A stretch of DNA of 43,619 nt from Candidatus Neoruminococcus faecicola (GTDB taxonomy: Bacteria; Bacillota; Clostridia; Oscillospirales; Ruminococcaceae). Shown in pieces: positions 1-7,590 of the stretch. Position 1 is the first letter of the stretch; each line of letters begins with the position of its first letter. Under the pieces are notes generated by a model that worked only from the letters and a program-made list of their open reading frames with translations, had not been told where the DNA came from and did not search any database. Made by a program: the position numbers and the translations under genes. Location of the stretch: positions 1 to 43,619 of the forward strand of contig CAJFPC010000025.1 of assembly GCA_904398325.1 (NCBI GenBank), written 5' to 3'.

Positions 1-180
1 CAGCAGCCCGCCGGCCAGCTGAAAGCTGAAAATCCACCTGCAGCTCAGCATCCGGTAAAAGTCTGTCTCGGCGCCGCCGAGGGCGCGCAGTGTTGCCCCC
101 GCACATTGCAGCCCCAGCGGCACAGCCAGCAGCAATACGGCAAAGCCAAGGATCATGCCAAACGCTGCCCATCGTTTCAT
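1..180 (-). CDS. Membrane protein, partial (5' end only)
   Basis: Sixty codons read leftward off the window edge from an ATG at 178-180, preceded by a good ribosome site (GGAGG, 6-7 bases upstream). The protein begins MKRWAAFGMILGF and continues with a hydrophobic stretch at about residues 8-30, which could be a signal anchor or first membrane helix. The visible part is too short to assign a family. Upstream lies an 8-base inverted repeat (201-220) that may be its operator. Confidence 0.6.
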   Translation of the reverse strand, partial: MKRWAAFGMILGFAVLLLAVPLGLQCAGATLRALGGAETDFYRMLSCRWIFSFQLAGGLL

Positions 181-200
181 TGCTCTTCCTCCTTCGCAAT

Positions 201-220
201 AAATTAGCATAAGCTAATTT
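201..220. promoter_or_regulatory. Inverted repeat, candidate operator
   Basis: Perfect 8-base arms (AAATTAGC and GCTAATTT) separated by ATAA lie 20 bases upstream of the start at 180. They sit in the only AT-rich stretch nearby, where the promoter must be. The size and symmetry fit a dimeric regulator of the MarR or TetR kind, but no regulator gene is visible on this side. Confidence 0.4.
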
Positions 221-252
221 TATATTAACATACACTCGTTCCCCATGCAAGC

Positions 253-275
253 AAAAAGACGCCGGCTGCGGCGTC
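253..275 (-). terminator. Rho-independent terminator after the epimerase-like gene
   Basis: The stem GACGCCG/CGGCGTC (258-264 with 269-275) has a four-base loop and is followed on the minus strand by five T. A second perfect 9-base stem (301-309 with 328-336, 18-base loop) lies between this terminator and the stop codon of the upstream gene. Confidence 0.8.
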
Positions 276-352
276 CCCATTACTCCCGTTTGCAGATCAT
301 CCGGCTGGCAGGCAGGGAAAAAACCCCGCCAGCCGGGCTGCTACCCATTTTT

Positions 353-1303
353 TCAGCGGCGGCAGGGCTGGTGCTCCCGGTACCAGTCCAGGGTGTAGCG
401 CAGGCCTTCTTCCAGCAGGATCTGCTGCTGGTAGCCCAGCTTTTTCTCCAGCTTCTCCTCCGAAAGCTCCCGTGCTGCCGGCGGTTTGGTTCCGTTTTCC
501 TCCAGGCTGAATGCCAGATCCTCCCGCCTGCCCTGCCGCAGCAGCTGCCGGGCGATCTCATCATTGGAGAACATCTGCCCTCCCAGCTGATAGATCTCCC
601 CATTTTTGCCGCGCTCCAGCACCAGGTCGGCGGCGCGGGCCATATCCAGGGCGTAGACCCAGCAGTTTTTCTCCTGCCCACGGCAATAAAAATGCTGCGG
701 AAGCGCTGATTCATCCATCGGCGCCACCACCGAGAGGACCATTTTGACAAAGGGGTTCTCTCTCGGTTCATTGGGGCCGTAAACCCGCGGCAGGCGAAGG
801 ATGGAGCCCTCCAACCCGTTATAACGGCAAAAGCTCTGCAAAAATAATTCCGTCGCCAGCACCGCCGCCCCCAGATGCCCCTGGGGCCAGACGGGGGATT
901 TTTCATTGAGCAGGCCGGTACGCTTTTGGTACAAATCCCCGCGGGAAAGCTGCAGCAGCCTCACCCCGTGCTGCCGGCAGCTATCGGCCAGATAAAAAAA
1001 GGCCTGCAGCGACCGCTCAAAGTTTTCCTCCACCTGCACATTGGCCAGATGAACCCGGCTGACGGCGCTGGCATTGATGGCGGCATCAAAAGAATACCGC
1101 TGAAAGACACGTTCGTAATAAAACCGGTCGTGCAGATCCCCTTCCAGCAGAATAGTGTTTTCCCCGCTGAAAGAGGAAGGCCACGGCGTCTGCTGCCGGG
1201 CGTCATCCATGCAGTAGACGGTATCCCCCGGATGGACCTTCCTCCAATAAAGCACCAGGTTATAGCCCAAAAACTCCTTGGCGCCTGTGATTAAAATGTT
1301 CAA
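353..1303 (-). CDS. RmlB-like extended SDR protein, catalytic residues missing
   Basis: A 316-residue member of the NAD-dependent epimerase/dehydratase (extended SDR) family. The start is taken as TTG at 1301-1303 because GGAGGTG precedes it and the Rossmann fold begins there (NILITGAKEFLGYN, residues 2-15). Landmarks of dTDP-glucose 4,6-dehydratase can be followed: GDL at 55-57, INASAVSRVH near 76-85, RVYGPNEP, WVYALDMARA, YQLGG and a C-terminal EEGLRYTLDWY. However, the catalytic YxxxK motif reads H143-x3-A147, and the STDE-type motif reads SRGD at 120-123. It probably binds a nucleotide or sugar nucleotide without normal dehydratase chemistry. The neighbouring glycosyltransferase suggests a role in cell-surface polysaccharide, but a terminator separates the two genes. 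Confidence 0.8.
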   Translation of the reverse strand: MNILITGAKEFLGYNLVLYWRKVHPGDTVYCMDDARQQTPWPSSFSGENTILLEGDLHDRFYYERVFQRYSFDAAINASAVSRVHLANVQVEENFERSLQAFFYLADSCRQHGVRLLQLSRGDLYQKRTGLLNEKSPVWPQGHLGAAVLATELFLQSFCRYNGLEGSILRLPRVYGPNEPRENPFVKMVLSVVAPMDESALPQHFYCRGQEKNCWVYALDMARAADLVLERGKNGEIYQLGGQMFSNDEIARQLLRQGRREDLAFSLEENGTKPPAARELSEEKLEKKLGYQQQILLEEGLRYTLDWYREHQPCRR

Positions 1304-1351
1304 TTCACACCTCCACGGTTTACCTCCCCAGCCCCCGCAGAAATAACTCGC

Positions 1352-1394
1352 AAAAAAGCGGTTCCGTCTGCCCAAAGCAGACAAGGGGAACCGC
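1352..1394 (-). terminator. Terminator after the glycosyltransferase
   Basis: An outer stem GCGGTTCC/GGAACCGC (1358-1365 with 1387-1394) encloses an inner GTCTGC/GCAGAC stem, and six T follow on the minus strand. It lies immediately downstream of the glycosyltransferase stop and upstream of the epimerase-like gene, so the two are separately transcribed. Confidence 0.88.
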
Positions 1395-1399
1395 CTTTG

Positions 1400-2608
1400 T
1401 CACAGCAGGGTCGGGAGCTCCTCGCCCGCCCGGGCCTCCTCTTCATAAGTCAAGTAGTCAAACACGCGCCGCGTCCAATCGGCGGTCAGCTGCCAATTAT
1501 AGATGCTGTCGATGCGCTCCTGCGCTGCAGCGGCAATTTCCTGACGGGAAGCCTCATCCAGCTGCTCCACCAGCCGCAGCATATTGCGCAGGCCGCCGTT
1601 TTCCGCCCCAAAATACAGCCCTCCCGTCAGGGCCGCCTCCAGATTAAAGGGGCAGTGATAGGCCAGCACCACCGGGGCGTTGGCCATAGCCTCCAGCAGG
1701 TTGGGGTCGGTGCTGTCACGCTGGCTGGGGTGGATATAAGCCTCACAGTGCAGGCGCAGGGTATCCAGCTTCTTTTCCTCATAAATATCGCCGAAGATCC
1801 GGATGCGCGCATGCCCCTCCAGGCCGAACTGCCGGTTCAGCCGCCCATAAAGCGGGGACTGGCGGTAATCCGGCGTGGTGAGCAGCACCAGTGCCGCCTG
1901 CCCTTCATAGGCCAGGTATTCCCGGAAGAGAAGCTCCAGGTTGTTCTCCTCCACAAAACTGGCCGCACAGAGAAAATAAGGCCCCTCCAGCTGGTTTTCC
2001 CGGCGGAAATCCGCCAGAAACCCTTCGTCCGGCTCCATACGGGTAGCGCCATAAGGGATATAGGTGCTCTTGCCCCGCAAAAAGCGGTATTTTTTCAGCA
2101 GCCTTTTCTGCAGGCTGCGGCTGTCGCAGATGACCCAGTCGCAGGCCTCCATCATGGTGGAAAGGGAAACACGCCCCAGCAGGCGGCGCAAAGGCCCCTG
2201 CCCCGCCTTGGGCGCCATGCCCCCCGGGTTGACCACCAGGTGGATGCCGAGCTTCATCAACAGCAGCTTGATGGCAAAATAAACCGGCCCGCCCGCAGTG
2301 CCCAGCACATAAAAAATCACATTCTGCAGCCCGTGCCGGCGCACCAGGTGCAGGGCATGCAGCAGCGAAACCATCGAATAAACCGTCAGCGCCAGGACGC
2401 CCTGCGGCGCGTGGATGTTGAGGTATTCCACGCCGTCGATGATTTTTTTGCCCGCCTCATGATACTGGTGCGTCATGTGTGTGACATAAAACCTGGTGTC
2501 GCCGTCGTCAAACTGACGGATCAAATGGCTGACCACCTTTTCCCACTTGCCATAATATTGGTGATAGCCCCGCGTACCCATGATAAAGACATGCCGCCTG
2601 CCGGTCAT
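1400..2608 (-). CDS. Glycosyltransferase family 4, DUF1972-type N-terminus
   Basis: A 402-residue cytoplasmic GT-B glycosyltransferase. The start is ATG at 2606-2608, with GGAGGAACGGGA just before it; an in-frame extension upstream lacks a ribosome site. Residues 6-24 (HVFIMGTRGYHQYYGKWEK) match the pattern seen in DUF1972/rhamnosyltransferase-type enzymes, where GTRGxPxxYGGxE is usual; here the second glycine is K. The C-terminal half has the sugar-nucleotide site region (SQRDSTDPNLLEAMA, where STDPNLLEAM replaces the more usual GGTNPSLLEAM). The likely role is sugar transfer onto a lipid-linked or surface polysaccharide; donor and acceptor cannot be inferred. It has a strong promoter and an unusually long leader of about 230 bases. 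Confidence 0.85.
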   Translation of the reverse strand: MTGRRHVFIMGTRGYHQYYGKWEKVVSHLIRQFDDGDTRFYVTHMTHQYHEAGKKIIDGVEYLNIHAPQGVLALTVYSMVSLLHALHLVRRHGLQNVIFYVLGTAGGPVYFAIKLLLMKLGIHLVVNPGGMAPKAGQGPLRRLLGRVSLSTMMEACDWVICDSRSLQKRLLKKYRFLRGKSTYIPYGATRMEPDEGFLADFRRENQLEGPYFLCAASFVEENNLELLFREYLAYEGQAALVLLTTPDYRQSPLYGRLNRQFGLEGHARIRIFGDIYEEKKLDTLRLHCEAYIHPSQRDSTDPNLLEAMANAPVVLAYHCPFNLEAALTGGLYFGAENGGLRNMLRLVEQLDEASRQEIAAAAQERIDSIYNWQLTADWTRRVFDYLTYEEEARAGEELPTLL

Positions 2609-2840
2609 TCCCGTTCCTCCCCCAATTCCCGGCTGTTTTAATCCTGCGCCGCATGCACCGGCACAGAAAGAAAGCACGGAGATTTTGCCAGCCGCCCTGC
2701 AAAAAAAGGCGGGGCAGATTTCAGATCCATCTATGCTGCAGCGCCGTCTTCGCGCCATGCAGGCCCCGGGGAAAAGCGCCCGGCTCCCCCGGCGCCGTCA
2801 TCCCGCCGCATGGATGGAAAAATGCTCTGCCGTGAGCTTT
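2609..2840 (-). other. Long untranslated leader of the glycosyltransferase gene
   Basis: About 230 bases lie between the promoter (-10 at 2847-2852) and the start codon. The leader is GC-rich and contains several local inverted repeats but no riboswitch signature I recognise and no terminator directly before the gene. An in-frame stretch without a ribosome site crosses part of it; I see no convincing gene. Confidence 0.4.
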
Positions 2841-2846
2841 GCAGCT

Positions 2847-2875
2847 ATTATATCATGAATAAAACTGCCTCACAA
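2847..2875 (-). promoter_or_regulatory. Promoter of the glycosyltransferase
   Basis: On the minus strand TTGTGA (2870-2875), a 17-base spacer and a perfect TATAAT (2847-2852). Confidence 0.8.
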
Positions 2876-2935
2876 GACTTATTCCCGCCAAAGGAATGAG
2901 ATATTAGTCTGATGCAAAAAGATTTTGATTTGCTG

Positions 2936-3841
2936 TTATTTTGACTGCAGATATAACGCGCACTGGGTCGCAGCCATGGCGCCGTCCGCCGTGGCGGTGA
3001 CCAGCTGCCGCAGCGTCTTGGTACGGGTATCCCCGGCGGCAAAAACCCCCTCCAGATTGGTCCTGGTGTCCTCTCCGGCGGCAATATAGCCTCCCTCCAG
3101 AATCAGCTGGCCGGCAAAACGCTCGTTCTGGGGCATGAGGCCGATGGCAACAAACAGCCCTTCCACCGCGTGAAAGGCCTCCTCCCCGGTCACCACATTT
3201 TTCAGCCGCACGCCGGAAAGCTTCTCCTCCCCTTCCAGGGCGGCCACCACCTGGCCAAGGCAGAGGCGGATGTTCTCCCTTTCCTTCACCTTGCGCACCA
3301 GGGCCTCCTCCCCGCGGAATTCCTCCCGGCGGTGGACCAGATAGACCGTCCTAGCCAGGTTGGCAAGATAGAGGGCATCCTCCAGGGCGGTATTGCCGCC
3401 GCCCACCACCATGGTGTCCTTTCCCTTAAAGAAGGAGCCGTCACAGGTGGCGCAGTAGGAAATGCCGCGGCCGGTGAATTTCTCTTCCCCCGCCACCCCC
3501 AGCGGACGCCGCTTGACACCGTTGGCGATGATGACGCTGCGCGCCTCATATTCCCTGCCGCCGGCAGTCAGGCGCTTGACCTGGCCGGCCAGATCGGCCT
3601 GCTCCACCTGGGAAAACTCCACCGCCGCCCCCAGGGAAACCGCCTGCTCATACAGCTGCATGCTGAACTGCGCCCCGCTGATGCCGGGCATGGCGGGATA
3701 GTTTTCCACCTCCGGGGTATTGGTGATCTGCCCGCCGTAGATCAGCTCCTCAAATACCGTCACCTGAAAGCCCGCACGGGCGCCGTAAATGGCCGCCGTC
3801 AGCCCCGCCGGGCCCGCGCCGATGATGGCAATATCAATCAT
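2936..3841 (-). CDS. trxB: Thioredoxin reductase (NADPH)
   Basis: A 301-residue cytoplasmic flavoprotein of normal family length that uses NADPH to reduce thioredoxin. FAD motif GAGPAG is at residues 8-13, the redox-active CATC at 130-133 (followed by DG), the second nucleotide motif GGGNTA at 147-152, and the NADPH-selecting HRRxxxR follows at about 170. The C-terminal FAD-contact segment (GVFAAGDTRTKTLRQLVTATADGAMAA) is intact. ATG at 3839-3841 follows GGAGGAAC. It is monocistronic with its own promoter, divergent from the ammonia-lyase operon; no thioredoxin gene is adjacent. Confidence 0.96.
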   Translation of the reverse strand: MIDIAIIGAGPAGLTAAIYGARAGFQVTVFEELIYGGQITNTPEVENYPAMPGISGAQFSMQLYEQAVSLGAAVEFSQVEQADLAGQVKRLTAGGREYEARSVIIANGVKRRPLGVAGEEKFTGRGISYCATCDGSFFKGKDTMVVGGGNTALEDALYLANLARTVYLVHRREEFRGEEALVRKVKERENIRLCLGQVVAALEGEEKLSGVRLKNVVTGEEAFHAVEGLFVAIGLMPQNERFAGQLILEGGYIAAGEDTRTNLEGVFAAGDTRTKTLRQLVTATADGAMAATQCALYLQSK

Positions 3842-3895
3842 ACCGAGTTCCTCCTCTGTCGTTTTTGGCTTTTACTGTTTCTCTTGGCTTCTCCT

Positions 3896-3918
3896 GCCGC
3901 CTTTGACCAGAAGGCGGC
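3896..3918 (-). other. Leader hairpin of trxB
   Basis: Perfect 8-base arms (3896-3903 with 3911-3918, GCCGCCTT/AAGGCGGC) lie in the untranslated leader between the trxB promoter and start. No T-run follows, so it is not a terminator; it may affect mRNA stability. Confidence 0.4.
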
Positions 3919-3929
3919 CTCTAACTGTT

Positions 3930-3958
3930 ATCTTACCCTTTTGCCGCTGGTTTGGCAA
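3930..3958 (-). promoter_or_regulatory. Promoter of trxB
   Basis: Minus strand TTGCCA (3953-3958), a 17-base spacer and TAAGAT (3930-3935). Confidence 0.7.
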
Positions 3959-4002
3959 GCATCTGGGATAAAGTGCAGGCGGGCTGTCTTTTCTGGGAAA
4001 AT

Positions 4003-4012
4003 GTGCTATAAT
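4003..4012 (+). promoter_or_regulatory. Extended -10 promoter of the dpaL-tyrA operon
   Basis: TGCTATAAT at 4004-4012 is an extended -10 element with a perfect hexamer, 72 bases before the start codon. The -35 is poor. Confidence 0.65.
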
Positions 4013-4083
4013 AAGGGCATCCGCTGCCGCAGGGCGGCGGCAGCCCTGACAAAACCGCCGCACCGGCAGAAAAGAGGTTCCCT

Positions 4084-5274
4084 ATGGATCCGATCCTACT
4101 CTATTCCCAAGCGCGCCAGCCCTCTGCACCGCCGGCCTTTGCCGCGCTGGAGCCCTGGCATTTTCACGAAAGCCTGCCCGGCTATGCACCCACGCCGCTG
4201 GTGGAACGCCCCGGCCTGGCCGCGCTGATCGGCGCCGGCAAGCTCTGGGTCAAGGATGAATCCCACCGCTTCGGCCTCAAGGCCTTCAAGGCGCTGGGCG
4301 GCACCTTTGCCGCAGCGATGGCCATTGCCGGCCGGCTGGGGCTGGAAGGTCCCCTGACCTATGAGGCGCTGCGCCGGCCCGCCATCCAAAAGGAAATCGC
4401 CCGGCTGCATTTTATCACCGCCACCGACGGCAACCACGGCCGGGGCGTGGCCTTTACCGCCCGCCTGCTGGGGGCCCGCAGCCATGTGCTCATGCCCCGG
4501 GGCTCCTCCCAGAGACGGCTGGAGAATATCCGGCAGTTCACCCCGGATGCTGAGATCACCGATCTTTCCTACGACGACACCGTGCGCCTGGCCGCCCGCA
4601 TCGCCGAGGAAAAAGGCTGGCTGCTGTTGCAGGATACCGCCTGGGAGGGCTACACCCAGATCCCGGATTGGATCATGGCGGGCTATTTCACCCTCTGCCG
4701 GGAGGCCGCCCTGCAGCTGAACGGAGAGGCGCCCACCCATATCTTCCTGCAGGCGGGGGTGGGCAGCTTTCCCGCCGCTGCGGCGGAATACTTCTCCCGC
4801 TGCTGGCAGGCACCGCCGCAGATCTGGCTGGTGGAGCCCCACGGCGCCGACTGCTGTTTTCGCAGCCTGAAGGCGGGGCGCCGGGTCCAGATCCGGGAGG
4901 AGATGCACACCGTCATGGCCGGCCTGGCCTGCGGCACGCCCTCCCTGACCGCCTTCCCGGTGCTGCGCGCCCGGCTGGACGGCGCCGTCAGCTGCCCGGA
5001 TGAGGCCACCGCCCTGGGCATGCGCCTGCTGGCCGCCCCTATCCGGGGGGATACGCCCGTCATCTCGGGGGAATCCGGCGCGGTGACCTGCGGGCTGGCC
5101 GCCCTCGCCCTGGCCGACGGCCACGAGGAGGAAGCCGCCGCCCTGGGGCTGGACGCTTCCTCCCGGATCCTGGTCATCAGCACGGAGGGAGACACCGACC
5201 CGGAGCATTATCAATCTATTATCACCGGCGGGGAGCTGTCCTCTTGCCCTGCCTGGAAAGGAAGATCGCTATGA
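4084..5274 (+). CDS. dpaL: Diaminopropionate ammonia-lyase
   Basis: A 396-residue PLP enzyme that splits 2,3-diaminopropionate into pyruvate and ammonia, of the usual length for its family. The PLP lysine is K69 in the segment DESHRFGLKAFKALGG (58-73). Other family blocks are ATDGNHGRG (a substrate and PLP-phosphate region), DTAWEGY...IPDWIMAGY, LQAGVGSF, TVMAGLACG, ISGESGAV and VISTEGDTDP near the C-terminus. ATG at 4084 follows AGAAAAGAGG. The stop overlaps the next gene start by four bases (ATGA), so it is translationally coupled to prephenate dehydrogenase, which is not a pairing with an obvious metabolic reason. Threonine dehydratase-like relatives are a less likely alternative. Confidence 0.92.
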   Translation: MDPILLYSQARQPSAPPAFAALEPWHFHESLPGYAPTPLVERPGLAALIGAGKLWVKDESHRFGLKAFKALGGTFAAAMAIAGRLGLEGPLTYEALRRPAIQKEIARLHFITATDGNHGRGVAFTARLLGARSHVLMPRGSSQRRLENIRQFTPDAEITDLSYDDTVRLAARIAEEKGWLLLQDTAWEGYTQIPDWIMAGYFTLCREAALQLNGEAPTHIFLQAGVGSFPAAAAEYFSRCWQAPPQIWLVEPHGADCCFRSLKAGRRVQIREEMHTVMAGLACGTPSLTAFPVLRARLDGAVSCPDEATALGMRLLAAPIRGDTPVISGESGAVTCGLAALALADGHEEEAAALGLDASSRILVISTEGDTDPEHYQSIITGGELSSCPAWKGRSL

Positions 5275-6104
5275 TAACAACCGCCGCCATAATCGGCCTG
5301 GGCCTGATGGGAGGCTCCTTTGCCAAGGCCCTCACCCAGCGCACCGGCATCCGGGTCTATGGGGAGGATACCGACCCCGGCACCATGGCCGCCGCCCTGG
5401 AAACCGGCGCTATCCACGCCACCCTCACCCCCCAGCTGCTCCGGCAGTGCGACCTGACCGTTCTCGCCCTGTACCCCGACGATGCGGTGCAGTGGATGCA
5501 AAGCCGCCGCAGCCAGATCAAAAAAGGCTCGGTGGTGGTGGATTTCTGCGGCGTCAAGCAGCCTGTCTGCCAGGCGGCAGAGCCCATCGCCCGCGAGGAA
5601 GGCTTCTTTTTCATCGGCGGCCACCCCATGGCCGGCAAGGAGTGCTGGGGTTTTTCCTATGCGGTGGGCGACCTGTATGAAGGGGCCAGCATGATCCTCA
5701 CCCCGCCGCCGGAATGGAAGGAGCAGGCAGATGCGCTGCGGCCGCTGTTCTTCTCCCTGGGCTTCGGCCAGGTGGTGGACACCACCCCCGAAAACCACGA
5801 CCGCATGATCGCCTACACCTCCCAGCTGGCCCATGTGGCCTCCAGCGCCTTTATCAAAAGCCCCTCCTCCCGCCAGCATGTGGGCTACAGCGCCGGCAGC
5901 TACAAGGACCTGACCCGCGTGGCCAAGCTGAACCCCAATATGTGGACCAAGCTGTTTTTGGCCAACGGGGATTACCTCTGCGAGGAAATCGACCTGCTCA
6001 TCGAGCATCTGGCCCAGTACCGGGACGCCATCGCCGCCGGTGACAAGGAAAAGCTCTACCGCCTGCTCAAGGAGGGCAGCGATATCAAGCAGTCCATCGG
6101 GTAA
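5271..6104 (+). CDS. tyrA: Prephenate dehydrogenase
   Basis: A 277-residue NAD(P)-dependent enzyme that converts prephenate to 4-hydroxyphenylpyruvate in tyrosine synthesis. The N-terminal Rossmann motif is GLGLMGGS at 9-16. HPMAGKE (118-124) is the family active-site block, followed by GASMILTPP, the NHDRMIAYTSQLAHV segment and GSYKDLTRVAKLNPNMW. It lacks a C-terminal ACT domain, so allosteric control of the usual type is not expected. The start is ATG at 5271, overlapping the stop of dpaL; GGAAAGGAAG lies before it. A longer in-frame start at 5244 would extend it by nine residues but has no ribosome site. Confidence 0.93.
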   Translation: MITTAAIIGLGLMGGSFAKALTQRTGIRVYGEDTDPGTMAAALETGAIHATLTPQLLRQCDLTVLALYPDDAVQWMQSRRSQIKKGSVVVDFCGVKQPVCQAAEPIAREEGFFFIGGHPMAGKECWGFSYAVGDLYEGASMILTPPPEWKEQADALRPLFFSLGFGQVVDTTPENHDRMIAYTSQLAHVASSAFIKSPSSRQHVGYSAGSYKDLTRVAKLNPNMWTKLFLANGDYLCEEIDLLIEHLAQYRDAIAAGDKEKLYRLLKEGSDIKQSIG

Positions 6105-6121
6105 AAATTTTTTCCGAATCC

Positions 6122-6150
6122 TTGACAAATTCCGGCAGCTGTGCTATTAA
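6122..6150 (+). promoter_or_regulatory. Promoter of the trpXYZ operon
   Basis: Perfect TTGACA (6122-6127), a 17-base spacer and TATTAA (6145-6150) with an upstream TG. It drives the T-box leader. Confidence 0.85.
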
Positions 6151-6156
6151 TAGTAT

Positions 6157-6418
6157 AAACCGTTGACGGGGAGATAAAACGCGCAGCGCGCTGACAGAGA
6201 GTGGCGGAGGCTGGAATCGCCATAGAGATGCGGACGCGACAAATGGACCCCTGAGGGCGCGGGGAAAGGCCTCCGGCCAAGTATTCCGCGACGTATGCTC
6301 CCGTTACAGAGCGAGGGATGTGTTGGCATCCCGATGAGGTGGTCGTTTTTAACGGCAATCAAGGTGGTATCGCAGGTTTTTCGCCTGTCCTTGTTTTTTG
6401 GCAAGGGCAGGCTTTTTT
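6157..6418 (+). promoter_or_regulatory. Tryptophan T-box riboswitch (transcription attenuator)
   Basis: The leader has the T-box architecture. Stem I carries the AGAGAG-type motif near 6195-6200. The specifier region is AAA-TGG-A at 6241-6247, and TGG (6244-6246) is the tryptophan codon, followed by CCCCTGAGGGCG. The antiterminator is AAGG, the 7-base bulge TGGTATC (6365-6371), then GCAGG pairing with CCTGT (6384-6388) and CCTT (6389-6392). The bulge matches the canonical TGGNANC that reads the tRNA acceptor end. The competing terminator is 6383-6393 with 6402-6412 followed by six T. Uncharged tRNA-Trp should favour readthrough into the transporter. Confidence 0.93.
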
Positions 6419-6506
6419 ATTTCCCGGTTGAGAGCCGCCCGTCGTGAAGCTTGGAACACCCCCATCATGGTCCAACAAAATTATTTCACGAAAGAGGTCA
6501 TCAGTC

Positions 6507-7559
6507 ATGAAAAAGAACAAACTCGCGCTGCTTCTCGCCCTTTCCATCGCCAGCCTGTCCATGCTGGGCGGCTGCTCCGGGGAGGAAAGCTCCTCCTCTT
6601 CCGCCGCTTCTTCCGCTGCCGCTTCCGGCGCCACCGAGCTGAACATCGGCGTCATCCAGGTGCAGGAGCACCCCTCGCTGGACACCATCCGCACCTCCAC
6701 CCTCGAGACGCTGGAGGCGGAGCTGGGAGACGGCTACACCGTCAAAGTGGATTATCAGAATGCCCAGGGCGACCAGAGCAACCTGACCACCATCGCCCAA
6801 AAATTTGCCACCGACGATAAAGACCTGATTATCGCTATCGCTACCCCCTCCGCCCAGGCGGCCGCCCGGGCCACCACCGAGATCCCCATCGTCTTTTCCG
6901 CGGTGACCGACCCTGCCGCCGCCGGCTTTGAAGTCCGGGAGGACGGTACCATCGACGGCAACGTCACCGGCACCTCCGACGACATCCCGGTGGAGCAGGT
7001 CTTTGCCCTGGCCGAGCAGCTGACCCCGGAGATGCAGTCCTACGGCTTTGTCTACAACATCGGCGAACCCAACTCCGTCTCGGTCATCGAACGCGCCAAG
7101 GCCTATTGTGATGAAAACGGCATCCCCTATGTGGAATCCACCATCACCAACACCAGCGAGGTGCAGCAGGCGGTCCAGTCTGCGGCCGACCGTGCCGACG
7201 CGCTGTTCACCACCATCGACAACACGGTGGCCACTGCAATGGTAACCGCCTCCCAGGTGGCTACCGATGCCGGCAAGCCCTTCTATGTGGGGGCTGACTC
7301 CATGGTGATGGATGGCGGCTTTGCCACCGTGGGCATCGACTACACCGTGCTGGGCGAGGAAACCGGCAAAATGGCCGCCCAGGTGCTGACCGGCACCCCG
7401 ACCAGCGAAATCCCGGTCAAGACTCTGGATAACTTCTCCACCATCATCAACCTGGATACCGCCAATGCCCTGGGCATCACCATTCCGGAGGATATTCTGG
7501 AATCCGCCACCGTCATCACCGGCGAAGAAGCCGGCGCGGCGGAAGAGGCCGGGGCCTGA
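6507..7559 (+). CDS. trpX: Tryptophan ABC transporter, substrate-binding lipoprotein
   Basis: A 350-residue secreted binding protein of the ABC_sub_bind (PF04392) type. The signal peptide ends in the lipobox LGGC (lipidated C23), followed by a serine- and alanine-rich linker, and the mature domain starts at NIGVIQVQEHPSLD. Typical blocks include AIATPSAQAA, VFSAVTDPAAAGF and GADSMVMDGGFATVGIDY. It would capture its ligand outside the membrane and deliver it to the permease. The start is ATG at 6507, with AGAGGT upstream. Specificity for tryptophan is inferred from the Trp T-box and from the known prediction that trpXYZ is a tryptophan importer in Firmicutes; the protein alone would not show it. 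Confidence 0.88.
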   Translation: MKKNKLALLLALSIASLSMLGGCSGEESSSSSAASSAAASGATELNIGVIQVQEHPSLDTIRTSTLETLEAELGDGYTVKVDYQNAQGDQSNLTTIAQKFATDDKDLIIAIATPSAQAAARATTEIPIVFSAVTDPAAAGFEVREDGTIDGNVTGTSDDIPVEQVFALAEQLTPEMQSYGFVYNIGEPNSVSVIERAKAYCDENGIPYVESTITNTSEVQQAVQSAADRADALFTTIDNTVATAMVTASQVATDAGKPFYVGADSMVMDGGFATVGIDYTVLGEETGKMAAQVLTGTPTSEIPVKTLDNFSTIINLDTANALGITIPEDILESATVITGEEAGAAEEAGA

Positions 7560-7590
7560 TCCCATTTCAAGATAAAGTGAGGCATCTGTC

